Part shown: piece after piece, positions 25,713 to 35,487 of the stretch
Layout of the letters: each line of letters begins with the position of its first letter
How positions within the stretch are numbered: position 1 is the stretch's first letter
Assembly (NCBI GenBank): GCA_001403755.1
Contig: CYUH01000015.1
Location: 598,589 to 662,588 of the forward strand
Source of the DNA: Chryseobacterium senegalense
GTDB taxonomy: Bacteria; Bacteroidota; Bacteroidia; Flavobacteriales; Weeksellaceae
Direction: 5' to 3'
Length of the DNA: 64,000 nt
Translations under genes and position numbers: made by a program
Notes under the pieces: model-generated
The model's input: only the letters and a program-made list of their open reading frames with translations
Databases searched by the model: none
What the model was told of the DNA's origin: nothing

Positions 25713-28700
25713 ATGGCAAATTTAGAGAATAATAACGATAACGAAAACAAAAAATCGCTCACAGAAAATATCGGAGATTCTGTGCAGAAGGGAGTAGAAA
25801 ACGTGCAGGATACGTTGAAAGAAACAGTAAAAGGAGCTAAGGATTTGGCTTCGGATGCCATTAATCATCCTGTTGAGACTGCGGGCGAATTTGTGCAACA
25901 AGCGGCAAAAGACGTCACAAGCTACAAATGGTGGGCGAAATTGTTGCTGGTTTTGTTTTGGACTTCCTTGTTTTTGGTGGTTTCGTTTTTTGTAATTGTA
26001 AGTTTGCCGGCTACCAAAAATTGGGCAGCTCAGAAGGTGATTGAAAAACTCAATACTGATCTAAAGTCACAAATGTCTTTCAAAAGTGTTGACATTAATT
26101 ATTTTGGCGACATTCATATTCATGAAGTTGCGATCAAAGATTACAAAAATTTTCCTTTTCTAAAAGCCAAGGAATTATACGCAGATTCCAACTGGTTTTC
26201 CATCATCAGCAATTCGCGAAATTTGCAGTTTCAATCTCTGTCTTTGGAAGAACTGGATTTAAAAGTGATTACTTACAAAGGCGACAGTATTTCGAATTTT
26301 ATCCGTTTTGTTGATCTTTTCAATACGCCCTCTCCAACGGTGAAAAAAGAACCATTTCAATTGAAATCGCGTATTTTTATTACAAATTCCAAAGTTTCTA
26401 TTGTTAATCAAAATAGCAAAGGAGAACAAGGAAAATGGCTGACCGCTGAGAATTTTAATCTTGTAGCTCCAGAGTTGAAAGTAGAAGGTTCCAATGTTTT
26501 TGCTCAAATAAATAACATGCGGTTTACCACGGAAAGATGGGGCAAAAAACATTTTGTCGACACATTTTCCACCGAATTGGCATTGACTAAGGAGTTTTTG
26601 GTTTTAAATGATTTAACCATCAATACCAATAATTCCTTGCTGCAAGGAGACATAAAATTTAATTTGAACAATGGCTCTTGGGCAGACTTTGCCGATAAAG
26701 TGAAGTGGGAAATGAAAATGAAGCAAGGAAGCCAAATTAGCGGGTACGACATCAGTTATTTCGTTACAAATTGGGATAATTATAAGCCGATCAACATTTC
26801 CGGTGATATGACCGGTCCACTGAATAATTTTTATTTAGATAATTTCCTGGTTAGAAATCCGCAGGTGAATATTCGAACCTCGAAAATGAAAGTAAGCAAT
26901 CTGCTTAAAGGTAATTTTCAAATTGAAACCAATAATCTTTCCACAGATTTTACTTATAAAGAGCTGAAAAATATGATGCCGACGTTCATTTCTTCTAAAA
27001 TGAAAAATTTCGCGGATGATTTCGGAAGGTTAAAATACAACGGTGCAGTTAGGGTGAATCCGAAAGAGGTTTTTGTCTCCAACGCCAATCTTGTCACCGG
27101 AATCGGGCAAGCAAAAATCAGTAATTTTTATTTAAATGATTACAGTTCGAATTTGCCAAAATACCGCGGTTATGCTGAAATTAACGATCTGAATACCTCG
27201 GTTATTACCAAAAATAAACAAGTAGGATTGATTTCCGGTAAATTTAATCTTCAGGGACAAAGTTTCGATGTGAATACGATGCGATTGAAAACCCGTTCCC
27301 AGATTTCAAAAATCGAAATTATGGACAAGGAAATCAATAATGTTTTTCTTGATGGTTTGCTCGATCACAAAACCTATCGCGGAATAATAAATGTAAACGA
27401 CGAGCAGGCGAGAGCCGATGTTAGCGGATTTATCGATTTCCGAACCAGCAGATTATTGGCCGATATTAATGCTGACATTAAACATTTAAATATTAATTAT
27501 TTCACCGGAGCTAAAGGCAATCAAATCGTTACTGGTTTGGTGGATGGGAAAATTTCAATGACAAATATCAATGATTTGAATCTCGATGCGGATCTTCAAC
27601 GCGTCACCTTTGCAAATGCATCGCAAAAATTTCTTATTCCGAATGCAAAAGTAAAAGCGTTTTTCGAAAACGGGAACAGAATCGTTTCAGTGGATGCTCC
27701 AGGAGCTGTCACCGGGCAAATTTCCGGAAGATATAATCTTGGTGATTTGATGGGAATGGTGCAAAACGGAATTGGAAAAATTCTGGTTGGTCCTCCGCCA
27801 AGAAAATTGTATCGTGGACAAAACTTCTCGATGAATTTTGATGTAAAACAAGGTCTGGTAAGTTATTTTGAACCTAATTTGCAAATTCCTAGAGGTGCTT
27901 CGGTGAATGGGTCTTATGATGGGAATTCGAATAATTTGATTTTGAATGTAGATGCGGAAACTTTAAAATACATCATGACCAAAAAGCAGGAAATCACGGA
28001 TGCTGACAAAGCTTTAGCAACTGCAAATCCTGCATATAAAATCTCCGACCGCGACAATATTACCCGAGATAGTGCGATGGTAGATAGCCTGATGGTGAGA
28101 ATTAATACCGCAAACCTCGATGAGCAGATTTACGCGAAAATTAATCGGGTAGAATACAACAAAAATATCCTAAAAGATATCACATTAAGTGGAAGAAATG
28201 AAAATAATCAAGTTCTTCACATTGCAGCGAATTTTAAACATGGAACTCCGGAAGATGAGGTGAAACAGAATTTGAAAGAATATGTCATCAATCTTAACCA
28301 AACCACCAATTCTGCTGGAGATTATGTAGTAAGATTCGAACCTACAACAGTGAAATTTAATGATGTAGCGTGGAGCGTCGATACTTCAGCCGAGTTGAAC
28401 CATTCGATCACATACCGCAAGAAAACTTCCGATTTTCTAATCCAGAATTTACGACTTTACTCGGATGCCAGTGAGTTGTTTTTGAGAGATGCCATTTTCA
28501 AATCTGCTCAGGATTTTTCCGCCGGTGGCGAGGTGAAAAACCTTGATATTTCGAAAATTTTTGCTCTAACCAAGAGTGAAAACAGCATGGATATTCAGGG
28601 AATTGCGAATGGAACTTTCGACATTAAAATGAATAAAAACAATCTGGAACCGCTCATCGATTTCAATATTAATGATATTTTGATGAACGGAAACGATATG

Positions 28701-30497
28701 GGAAATGTATTGATTTCTGCTAAAAAAAGTGATACACCCAACGTTTTTGATGTGGATGCCAAGGTAGTTTCTGCAGGAATTATTGGGGATAATAATCTGC
28801 ATCTTACCGGAACAATTAATAACAACACCTCTTCACCAACCCTCGATTTGGTCGCAGATATGAAGGAATTTGATATCGCTTTTGCGCAGGAATTTGTAAA
28901 AGGAGTATTCGGCAATCTTCGCGGAAAAGCTTCTGGTGAGTTGAAGATTTCCGGAAAATTGAGTGATATTGATTACAGTGGCGATATCGCGATGAAGGAT
29001 ATGGGCTTGAAACTCAATTTTACGGGGGTTGATTATGCTTTTGATGACACGGTGATCTCGCTTTCCAGAGGTTTGGCGATTCTGAATGACATCGGTGTTC
29101 GGGACGGACGAACCAATTCTCGAGGCTCAATTTCTGGTGCGATTCAGTTTGAAACTTTAGCTTCAATGGGTGTCAACTTAGTGATGAGAGCAGATAATTT
29201 AATGCTTCTCAATACGGGGCAGAAAGATTTTGATCTGTTTTGGGGCAGAGTGTATGGCACCGGAACGCTCTATGTGGACGGACCAGTTTCTGCGTTGAAT
29301 ATTTCGACTCCGGAAATGAAAGTACTCAATAATAGCGTATTTACTTTTAACTCGAATTCTACGTCCAACATCGAAGAATTTAAAATGCTCCGATTTCTTA
29401 AAAGAGACGAAACAGGAGTCGTTACTGTAGAGGAAAGGAAACGATCCAGCGCGAATATGAATATCGATTTTACACTTTCGTTAGATCGTGGAACTACGGT
29501 TAACGTATTGGTAGGAGATGATATAGGGGATATTACGGTTCGCGGAAGTTCTGAAAGTTTGCGTTTTGTGATGAACCGATCCGGTGCGATCGCGATGAAC
29601 GGAAATTATTTTGTGGACAATGGAACTTTTGTTTCTAAAGCGATTCTGAATAGAACTTTCCACATCACCAAAGGAAGCAGCATCCGATGGGATGGCGATG
29701 CGATGTCGCCGGAACTCGATATTGACGCTACTTATCTGAGAACGGTAACTAATGCCGGATCCTATCTTGGAATGTCGAATTTGCAACCAATTAATGTTTT
29801 GTTGTCCACTAAAATTACCCAAACACTAAACAATCCGAACGTGCAGTTAGGGGTTTCTGCTTTGGATGTTTCCAGTAATTTGAAAGAAACGCTCGCTCAG
29901 AAAATGAGTAATGAGGACGAAAAAATCATTCAATTCGGATCTATTTTGGTGTTGAGCAGTTTCAATGAAGCGAATGCGGGATTCGGAAATCTTAATCTGG
30001 GAAACACGTTGGAAACATCGGGTTATAACATGCTTTTCAAACAACTAGGTTCGGTTTTAAATACCATAAGCAACGAGTTTCAGGTGGATTTGAATTATTT
30101 GCAAGGCGATACGAATTCCAATAGTGGCGATCGTGCAAATGCAAGTGTAAGCTTCAGCCTGTCCCCAAGAGTAAAGGTGAAAACAGGTCTGGGGATTCCT
30201 ATTTCTAAAACACAAAATACCAATGCAGATTATCTTTCAGGCGAGGGAATTATTGAATATGATTGGTCTAAGAAAAATGACGGAACCAGACTGTTGAGAG
30301 CATATTCTAAACCAAGTAACATCGGCCTAAACGGTGCGGTGGCCGGAAATGCCAATGCGAACCAAAGCTATGGAGTGGGGGTAGTTTATAGTAAAAGCTT
30401 TAATACAATATTCAAAAGGAAGAAAAAAGATAAAAAAAATAAAAGTTCAACCGGTGATATCATAAGGGATTCTATTAAAAAAGATACGATAAAGTAA
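25713..30497 (+). CDS. tamB: TamB-like translocation/assembly protein
   Basis: TamB-type AsmA-like proteins span the periplasm and are implied in outer-membrane protein insertion or phospholipid transport. The 1594-aa product has one transmembrane helix (about residues 75-97), a long repetitive beta region and the conserved TamB C-terminal domain (about 1130-1560, including the GSILVLSSF region). Before the helix is an unusual 70-residue charged amphipathic segment (ENIGDSVQKGVENVQ and following) resembling LEA/YtxH-like helices. It starts at MANLENN. Confidence 0.88.
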   Translation: MANLENNNDNENKKSLTENIGDSVQKGVENVQDTLKETVKGAKDLASDAINHPVETAGEFVQQAAKDVTSYKWWAKLLLVLFWTSLFLVVSFFVIVSLPATKNWAAQKVIEKLNTDLKSQMSFKSVDINYFGDIHIHEVAIKDYKNFPFLKAKELYADSNWFSIISNSRNLQFQSLSLEELDLKVITYKGDSISNFIRFVDLFNTPSPTVKKEPFQLKSRIFITNSKVSIVNQNSKGEQGKWLTAENFNLVAPELKVEGSNVFAQINNMRFTTERWGKKHFVDTFSTELALTKEFLVLNDLTINTNNSLLQGDIKFNLNNGSWADFADKVKWEMKMKQGSQISGYDISYFVTNWDNYKPINISGDMTGPLNNFYLDNFLVRNPQVNIRTSKMKVSNLLKGNFQIETNNLSTDFTYKELKNMMPTFISSKMKNFADDFGRLKYNGAVRVNPKEVFVSNANLVTGIGQAKISNFYLNDYSSNLPKYRGYAEINDLNTSVITKNKQVGLISGKFNLQGQSFDVNTMRLKTRSQISKIEIMDKEINNVFLDGLLDHKTYRGIINVNDEQARADVSGFIDFRTSRLLADINADIKHLNINYFTGAKGNQIVTGLVDGKISMTNINDLNLDADLQRVTFANASQKFLIPNAKVKAFFENGNRIVSVDAPGAVTGQISGRYNLGDLMGMVQNGIGKILVGPPPRKLYRGQNFSMNFDVKQGLVSYFEPNLQIPRGASVNGSYDGNSNNLILNVDAETLKYIMTKKQEITDADKALATANPAYKISDRDNITRDSAMVDSLMVRINTANLDEQIYAKINRVEYNKNILKDITLSGRNENNQVLHIAANFKHGTPEDEVKQNLKEYVINLNQTTNSAGDYVVRFEPTTVKFNDVAWSVDTSAELNHSITYRKKTSDFLIQNLRLYSDASELFLRDAIFKSAQDFSAGGEVKNLDISKIFALTKSENSMDIQGIANGTFDIKMNKNNLEPLIDFNINDILMNGNDMGNVLISAKKSDTPNVFDVDAKVVSAGIIGDNNLHLTGTINNNTSSPTLDLVADMKEFDIAFAQEFVKGVFGNLRGKASGELKISGKLSDIDYSGDIAMKDMGLKLNFTGVDYAFDDTVISLSRGLAILNDIGVRDGRTNSRGSISGAIQFETLASMGVNLVMRADNLMLLNTGQKDFDLFWGRVYGTGTLYVDGPVSALNISTPEMKVLNNSVFTFNSNSTSNIEEFKMLRFLKRDETGVVTVEERKRSSANMNIDFTLSLDRGTTVNVLVGDDIGDITVRGSSESLRFVMNRSGAIAMNGNYFVDNGTFVSKAILNRTFHITKGSSIRWDGDAMSPELDIDATYLRTVTNAGSYLGMSNLQPINVLLSTKITQTLNNPNVQLGVSALDVSSNLKETLAQKMSNEDEKIIQFGSILVLSSFNEANAGFGNLNLGNTLETSGYNMLFKQLGSVLNTISNEFQVDLNYLQGDTNSNSGDRANASVSFSLSPRVKVKTGLGIPISKTQNTNADYLSGEGIIEYDWSKKNDGTRLLRAYSKPSNIGLNGAVAGNANANQSYGVGVVYSKSFNTIFKRKKKDKKNKSSTGDIIRDSIKKDTIK
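25717..25724 (-). promoter_or_regulatory. Promoter -7 box of tsaD inside the tamB coding sequence
   Basis: The minus strand reads TAAATTTG, 8 nt before the tsaD ATG, with a TTG element 23 bp further upstream. It lies over codons 2-4 of tamB. Confidence 0.6.
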
Positions 30498-30576
30498 GAA
30501 TTATAATATGAAATTTATCATTTAAGTTAAAAGTTGTTAATATATCATTATATTTTTTCGCTTTAATATTTTTTCA

Positions 30577-30584
30577 TAAATTTG
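30577..30584 (+). promoter_or_regulatory. Promoter -7 box of the Lrp/AsnC gene
   Basis: TAAATTTG, 43 nt before the ATG at 30628, is a perfect -7 match. No TTG at standard spacing is seen. Confidence 0.5.
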
Positions 30585-30627
30585 CAAAAATATTCACGGA
30601 GTATTATTAAATGCATAAAATTCAAAA

Positions 30628-31098
30628 ATGAACTATCAACTTGACGAAATAGATAAAAAAATCCTTGATTTTTTAGTAGAAAACACAAGAATGCCTTTTA
30701 CAGAAATTGCTAAACAAATGGACGTTTCTGCAGGAACCATTCACGTAAGAGTAAAAAAGATGGAAGATGCGGGGATTATCCTGGGATCTTCTTTAAGCAT
30801 CGATTATGGTAAATTAGATTATCATTTTACTGCTTTCATCGGAATTCTTCTTACCAAATCAAACAGAACTCAAGAAGTTTTGAAAGAATTAACTACTATT
30901 CCAAACGTAATCGAAGCGAGTGTAATTTCCGGTAAATACAACATTTTCTGTAAAGTGAAAGCTAAAAATACTGAAGATGCCAAAAGAATTATTTACCAAA
31001 TCGACGATATCCAGGATGTGATGAGAACTGAAAGTATGATTTCGATGGAAGAATACATTTCGGATAAAAACAGATTGATCGATGCAGTAACCATCTAA
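30628..31098 (+). CDS. Lrp/AsnC-family transcriptional regulator
   Basis: The 156-aa protein has an N-terminal helix-turn-helix of the AsnC type (LDEIDKKILDFL, then TEIAKQMDVSAGTIHVRVKKME, residues about 5-47) and a C-terminal RAM ligand-binding domain (about 65-145). Such regulators sense amino acids and control amino-acid metabolism genes. It stands alone with its own promoter and terminator. An asparagine-related link to ansA or asnB in the same window is possible but unproven. Confidence 0.92.
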   Translation: MNYQLDEIDKKILDFLVENTRMPFTEIAKQMDVSAGTIHVRVKKMEDAGIILGSSLSIDYGKLDYHFTAFIGILLTKSNRTQEVLKELTTIPNVIEASVISGKYNIFCKVKAKNTEDAKRIIYQIDDIQDVMRTESMISMEEYISDKNRLIDAVTI

Positions 31099-31122
31099 TT
31101 CGAAAACACTTTAACATATATT

Positions 31123-31157
31123 AAAAAACTTTTGAATCTATTCAAAAGTTTTTTTAC
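31123..31157 (+). terminator. Rho-independent terminator of the Lrp/AsnC gene
   Basis: AAAAACTTTTGAA pairs with TTCAAAAGTTTTT around a TCTA loop, followed by T residues. Confidence 0.85.
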
Positions 31158-31167
31158 TTTTACATGC

Positions 31168-31542
31168 ATGAATAACGAATTTGCCAACGAAAATCCAAAA
31201 AAAGATTTGGGTTTTATCCTGTCACTTGCCGCACTCCTTTTGTTCACTTTAATGGGCATAGGAATCGATTACGATGAGTTTTTGCAAAAGGATGAAATCA
31301 ATATTCCTAATTTTTATTTCCTACTCATTTTTTTTGTAGATTTTCTAATGATTGTAGGGTTGGTGCTCATTTATTTCTACCGAAATATTGGTATTTTTCT
31401 TTTCCCAATTGCTGTAGTTTTACATTTTATGATGCACAATTATTATCTTTCCACCTTCCTTTATACCGATGTTACCAATCTTTTCCTTTATATTTCTATA
31501 GGATTACTTGCGATAATTCCAAAGTGGCAATTTTTTAAGTAA
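31168..31542 (+). CDS. Small integral membrane protein, unknown function
   Basis: The 124-aa protein has a short charged N-terminus (MNNEFANENPKKD) and about four hydrophobic segments (about residues 14-33, 47-70, 73-92 and 100-118). I recognise no family. The start is ATG 31168, because an upstream in-frame start would lie in the lrp terminator. A near-consensus box TACTTTTA (31155-31162) ends 5 nt before the ATG, again suggesting a leaderless mRNA. Confidence 0.65.
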   Translation: MNNEFANENPKKDLGFILSLAALLLFTLMGIGIDYDEFLQKDEINIPNFYFLLIFFVDFLMIVGLVLIYFYRNIGIFLFPIAVVLHFMMHNYYLSTFLYTDVTNLFLYISIGLLAIIPKWQFFK

Positions 31543-31575
31543 GTGAAACACTATTTTTGCACTTTCGAAAATAAA

Positions 31576-31604
31576 AAACCCGTTTAGTAAATCTAAACGG
31601 GTTT
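31576..31604. terminator. Bidirectional terminator between convergent genes
   Basis: AAACCCGTTTAG pairs perfectly with CTAAACGGGTTT around a 5-nt loop, between the small membrane protein gene and the transketolase pair. Confidence 0.88.
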
Positions 31605-31628
31605 ATCTATTTTATTGAATTTCCTCAA

Positions 31629-32576
31629 TTATTTTTCTAAAATTCTTTTCACTGCTTCTTTTACTGCAGTGGAGTCGATTTTGTATTTTTTCATCAATTC
31701 TGCAGGCGTTGCAGATTCACCGAAAGTATCACTCACCGCTACAAATTCTTGTTTTGTTGGTCTTTTTCTTGCCAACATTCCGGCAACAGATTCGCCTAAA
31801 CCGCCTAGGTAATTGTGTTCTTCAGCAGTTACAATCTTTCCGGTTTTCTCTACAGATTTTAGGATGATTTCTTCATCCAGAGGTTTGATGGTATGAATAT
31901 TAATCACTTCGCAAGAAATTCCTTCTTTTTCCAATTCATCTGCAGCTACCAAAGATTCCCAAACCAAATGTCCGGTTGCAACGATCGTTACGTCCGTTCC
32001 TTCTTGTAAAAGAATTCCTTTTCCGATTTCAAACGGCATATCTTCTGGAATGAAAACTGGAACTACAGGCCGTCCGAATCGTAAATAAACTGGACCTTCA
32101 AAATCGGCAATTGCTAAAGTTGCAGCTTTCGTTTGGTTGTAATCGCAAGTGTTGATCACCGTCATTCCTGGAAGCATTTTCATCATGCCGATGTCTTCCA
32201 AAACTTGGTGTGTAGCACCATCTTCACCCAACGTTAACCCAGCGTGGGAAGCACAAATTTTAACATTTTTATTGGAATAAGCGATGGATTGACGGATTTG
32301 GTCATAAACTCTTGAGGTAGAAAAGTTTGCAAAAGTTCCGGTAAAAGGAATTTTCCCGTTGATCGTTAATCCGGCTGCTATTCCCATCATGTTGGCTTCT
32401 GCAATTCCGACTTGGAAGAATCTTTCTGGAGCTTTTTCGATGAATTTTTCCATCTTTAGCGATCCGATAAGATCTGCGCAAAGTGCAACTACATTTGGGT
32501 TTTTATCTGCCAATTCAGCCAATCCGGCTCCGAAACCGCTTCGAGTATCTTTTTTTTCTGTATACGTGTATTTCAT
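31629..32576 (-). CDS. Transketolase, C-terminal subunit
   Basis: This is the pyrimidine-binding plus C-terminal half of a split transketolase of the pentose phosphate pathway. The 315-aa protein has the catalytic-type glutamate in GIAEANMMGIAAG (about residues 57-69), a HAGLTLGEDGATHQ segment and the C-terminal EEHNYLGGLGE motif. The partner subunit is encoded immediately upstream (44 bp gap). Confidence 0.93.
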   Translation of the reverse strand: MKYTYTEKKDTRSGFGAGLAELADKNPNVVALCADLIGSLKMEKFIEKAPERFFQVGIAEANMMGIAAGLTINGKIPFTGTFANFSTSRVYDQIRQSIAYSNKNVKICASHAGLTLGEDGATHQVLEDIGMMKMLPGMTVINTCDYNQTKAATLAIADFEGPVYLRFGRPVVPVFIPEDMPFEIGKGILLQEGTDVTIVATGHLVWESLVAADELEKEGISCEVINIHTIKPLDEEIILKSVEKTGKIVTAEEHNYLGGLGESVAGMLARKRPTKQEFVAVSDTFGESATPAELMKKYKIDSTAVKEAVKRILEK

Positions 32577-32620
32577 TTCTATCTTTTTTGTTTTACGAAT
32601 TACTTCAAATATTAAAAACT

Positions 32621-33472
32621 TTAGTAATCCGCCGGAGCTTCTAAATACAATTGTTTGAAGGCAGTGTCTAGTTGCTCATCATTAGGCGCTTTTCCATGCC
32701 ATGCGTGGGTTCCCATCATATAATCTACTCCAAATCCCATTTCAGTATGAAGGATGATTGCGACTGGTTTTCCATTTCCGGTTTCAGCCTTTGCTCTTTC
32801 CAAAATCGCAATTACAGTTTCCAAATCATTTCCATTTTTCTCTTCTAAAACAGTCCAGCCAAAAGCTTCCAATTTTGCATGAAGATTTCCTAAACTTAAG
32901 ACATCATCGGTATCTCCGTCGATTTGACGGTTGTTGTAATCGATGGTTGCGATGAGGTTATCTACTTTATTATGCGCTGCATACATCAATGCTTCCCAAA
33001 TCTGTCCTTCCTGAAGTTCTCCGTCGCCGTGCAGGGTGTAAACTAAACTTTGATCTCCGTCTAATTTTTTTCCTAGAGCTGCACCAATTGCGACAGAAAG
33101 TCCTTGTCCTAAAGAACCCGAAGCAATACGAACTCCCGGTAAACCTTCGTGCGTGGTTGGGTGACCTTGTAATCTGGTATTCAACTTTCTGAAGGTTGCC
33201 AATTCTGCAACAGGAAAGAAATCAAATCTCGCCAAAGTGGAGTAGAATACGGGAGAAATGTGCCCATTGGAAAGGAAAAAAAGATCTTCATTTCTGCCTT
33301 CCATGGTGAATGGTAATTTGTAATTCATCACTTTACCATAAAGTGCTGTGAAATATTCGGTACAGCCCAAACTTCCGCCAGGATGCCCCGAATTTACAGC
33401 GTGAACCATTCTTAGAATGTCTCTTCTGATCTGTGTTGTAAGAGATTTTAGCTCTTCAATACTTTTACTCAT
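32621..33472 (-). CDS. Transketolase, N-terminal (ThDP-binding) subunit
   Basis: The 283-aa protein is the thiamine-diphosphate-binding half of a split transketolase: NSGHPGGSLG (about residues 27-36), ASGSLGQGLSVAIGAALG and the ThDP/Mg motif GDGELQEGQIWEA followed by DYNNRQIDG. It works with the downstream subunit as a heterotetramer. Split transketolases are common in Bacteroidetes, archaea and some Firmicutes. Confidence 0.94.
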   Translation of the reverse strand: MSKSIEELKSLTTQIRRDILRMVHAVNSGHPGGSLGCTEYFTALYGKVMNYKLPFTMEGRNEDLFFLSNGHISPVFYSTLARFDFFPVAELATFRKLNTRLQGHPTTHEGLPGVRIASGSLGQGLSVAIGAALGKKLDGDQSLVYTLHGDGELQEGQIWEALMYAAHNKVDNLIATIDYNNRQIDGDTDDVLSLGNLHAKLEAFGWTVLEEKNGNDLETVIAILERAKAETGNGKPVAIILHTEMGFGVDYMMGTHAWHGKAPNDEQLDTAFKQLYLEAPADY

Positions 33473-33555
33473 TTTTTTGATTTATTTGCGAGCGAATTTA
33501 CGAATTTTTGATGGGTTAAGAAAATCGAAAACCATTGATTTTATATCGATGAAAA

Positions 33556-34992
33556 TTATTTTTTTCTAATCAACCATAACCCAATAAATGTAAGTAAACC
33601 ATTGATAATCAATAATTCTAATCCAATTTTAAAATCTCCGAAGATATTTTCTTGGTAGTTATCGATAAAGTAGGAAATTACCGGTGCAACGATGCAAACA
33701 TAAGGTACCAAATGATCTTTCACTTTGAATTTGGTGAAAATTCCGAAGGCGAAAAGCCCCAAAAGTGGTCCATAAGTAAAGCCTGCTAACTTTAGAATGA
33801 GACCAATCATCGAATTGTCGTTAATGATTTTAAAAATCACCACCATCATCAAAAATGCAAAAGCGACAATTAAGTGAACTTTTTTTCTGAATTTTTCTTT
33901 TTCCTTCTCTGAAATATTTTTTTCCCTTAAAGCAAAAATATCAATACAAAGCGAGGAGGTAAGTGCTGTCATCGCTCCATCAGCACTCGGGAAAAGTGCG
34001 GAAATCAATGCGATAATGAAGATAATTGAAATAAATGGAGGCATGTGATTCAGCGCAATATCCGGAAATAACTGATCGCCCGAAGTTGCTACATGTTCGG
34101 TGGTTCCATAAAGGTGAAGCAAACCTCCCATGAAAAGGAACAAAGAAATTACCCCTACTAAAATAAATCCGAGCGTAACCATGTTCTTTTGCGAATCCTT
34201 CAGTTTGGTTACGGAAAGCGATTTCTGCATCATCTCCTGATCAATCCCCGTCATCGTAATGGTGATGAATGCTCCGGCTAAAATTTGTTTAAAAAAGAAT
34301 GCTTTGGAATTCACATCGGTATTGAAAACTTCGGTGTATCCGAGTTTATTCATTTCTTTTAAACTTTCAAAAAAGCCCAAATTCAGATGGTTCAGCATAT
34401 ATGCGGAGCAAATGATGAGACCCAAAAGCATACAAGTTGTTTGTAAAGTATCCGTCCACACGATGGTTTTCACACCGCCTTCGTACGTGTACAAAATTAT
34501 CATTCCCAAAATAACCAAAGTGGTAACGATGAAAGGAACTCCCAAACTGTCGAGAATGGTAAATTGAAGAATGTTAACCACTAAATAAAGTCTTGCTGTA
34601 GCACCAACTAATCGGGAAACAATGAAAATCCAAGCTCCGGATTTGTAAGAAATCTGGCCCATTCTTTCTTGTAAATATCCATAAATGGAGGTGAGTTTCA
34701 ACCGATAATATAATGGCAGAAGCACATAAGCGATAATTACATAGCCAATAAGATATCCGATGGTGATTTGTAAATAATGAAACTGATCTGCACCCACCGC
34801 GCCTGGTACCGAAACAAAAGTAACCCCGGAAAGGGACGTTCCAATCATCCCGAAAGCAACGAGCATCCAATTCGATTTTCGGTTTCCGATAAAAAAACTG
34901 TCGTTGTTACTGCCTTTTCCGGTGCTGTAAGCAACCCAAAGTAAAAGCGCAAAATAGGCGATAATAATACACAACAGCAAAATCGGATTCAT
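33556..34992 (-). CDS. Sodium:solute symporter (SSS family)
   Basis: The 478-aa inner-membrane protein has about 13 transmembrane segments with the SSS-family pattern: FFIGNRKSNW after helix 1, GTSLSGVTFVSVPG (about residues 52-65), the R-L-V-G-A-T-A-R-L region and GLDQEMMQKSL-type GIDQEMMQ. The substrate is not predictable. It stands alone, with a TATATTTG box (minus, 35015-35022) upstream. Confidence 0.88.
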   Translation of the reverse strand: MNPILLLCIIIAYFALLLWVAYSTGKGSNNDSFFIGNRKSNWMLVAFGMIGTSLSGVTFVSVPGAVGADQFHYLQITIGYLIGYVIIAYVLLPLYYRLKLTSIYGYLQERMGQISYKSGAWIFIVSRLVGATARLYLVVNILQFTILDSLGVPFIVTTLVILGMIILYTYEGGVKTIVWTDTLQTTCMLLGLIICSAYMLNHLNLGFFESLKEMNKLGYTEVFNTDVNSKAFFFKQILAGAFITITMTGIDQEMMQKSLSVTKLKDSQKNMVTLGFILVGVISLFLFMGGLLHLYGTTEHVATSGDQLFPDIALNHMPPFISIIFIIALISALFPSADGAMTALTSSLCIDIFALREKNISEKEKEKFRKKVHLIVAFAFLMMVVIFKIINDNSMIGLILKLAGFTYGPLLGLFAFGIFTKFKVKDHLVPYVCIVAPVISYFIDNYQENIFGDFKIGLELLIINGLLTFIGLWLIRKK

Positions 34993-35014
34993 AAATTTAT
35001 TTTTTTTAATTTCA

Positions 35015-35022
35015 CAAATATA
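35015..35022 (-). promoter_or_regulatory. Promoter -7 box of the SSS symporter gene
   Basis: The minus strand reads TATATTTG (perfect TANNTTTG), 22 nt before the ATG at 34992. Confidence 0.5.
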
Positions 35023-35094
35023 GTTTTTTTGCGGTATTTTGAAATTGCTACTTTTTTAAATTAAAAATTAAATGAAAATAGAAATCTATTGCAT

Positions 35095-35128
35095 AAAAAA
35101 AGCCCCTCAAAAATTAATTTGAAGGGGC
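35095..35128 (-). terminator. Terminator of the GNAT-like gene
   Basis: On the minus strand, GCCCCTTCAAA pairs with TTTGAGGGGC with one bulged base, followed by seven T residues. Confidence 0.8.
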
Positions 35129-35152
35129 ATTTGCCTGGTGTAATTATTGGTC

Positions 35153-35440
35153 TTAAGAGGCCAAAACATCCTGCAGTTCAGCATTTCTATCGATAGTTAC
35201 TTTAGCAAAGGGGCATAATGGAATTACTTTATAGCCATTTTCTCGGGCATATTTCACGCCGGCGTAAACCAATTGCTTAGCGTATCCTTTTCCATTAAAA
35301 GCTTCAGCAACACCAGTGTGATCGATGATGAATTTATCGGTTCCTGCCCATGTGTAGGTCATTTCTCCGGCTTTTACGCCATCTTCATAAATTTCGAAAA
35401 CGCCGTTTTTCTCGTTGTTGTGGTGTTTTATTTCAGCCAT
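35153..35440 (-). CDS. Small GNAT-like N-acetyltransferase (YjdJ/NATD1 type)
   Basis: The 95-aa single-domain protein has a minimal acetyltransferase fold: GEMTYTWAG, FIIDHTGVAEAFNGKGYAKQLV (acetyl-CoA loop GKGYAKQL at about residues 50-57) and IPLCPFA. This matches the family of short GCN5-like acetyltransferases of unknown substrate. It is the last gene of the stress-related minus-strand block. Confidence 0.85.
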   Translation of the reverse strand: MAEIKHHNNEKNGVFEIYEDGVKAGEMTYTWAGTDKFIIDHTGVAEAFNGKGYAKQLVYAGVKYARENGYKVIPLCPFAKVTIDRNAELQDVLAS

Positions 35441-35487
35441 AATTTTGTTTTTTTATGTTTTATTAAAATGTTATTTTTCTGAAAAGG

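Noticed and set aside
25709-25861. N-terminal extension of tsaD
   Set aside because: It is antisense to the 5' end of tamB, and the family starts at the ILGIESSCDDT motif.
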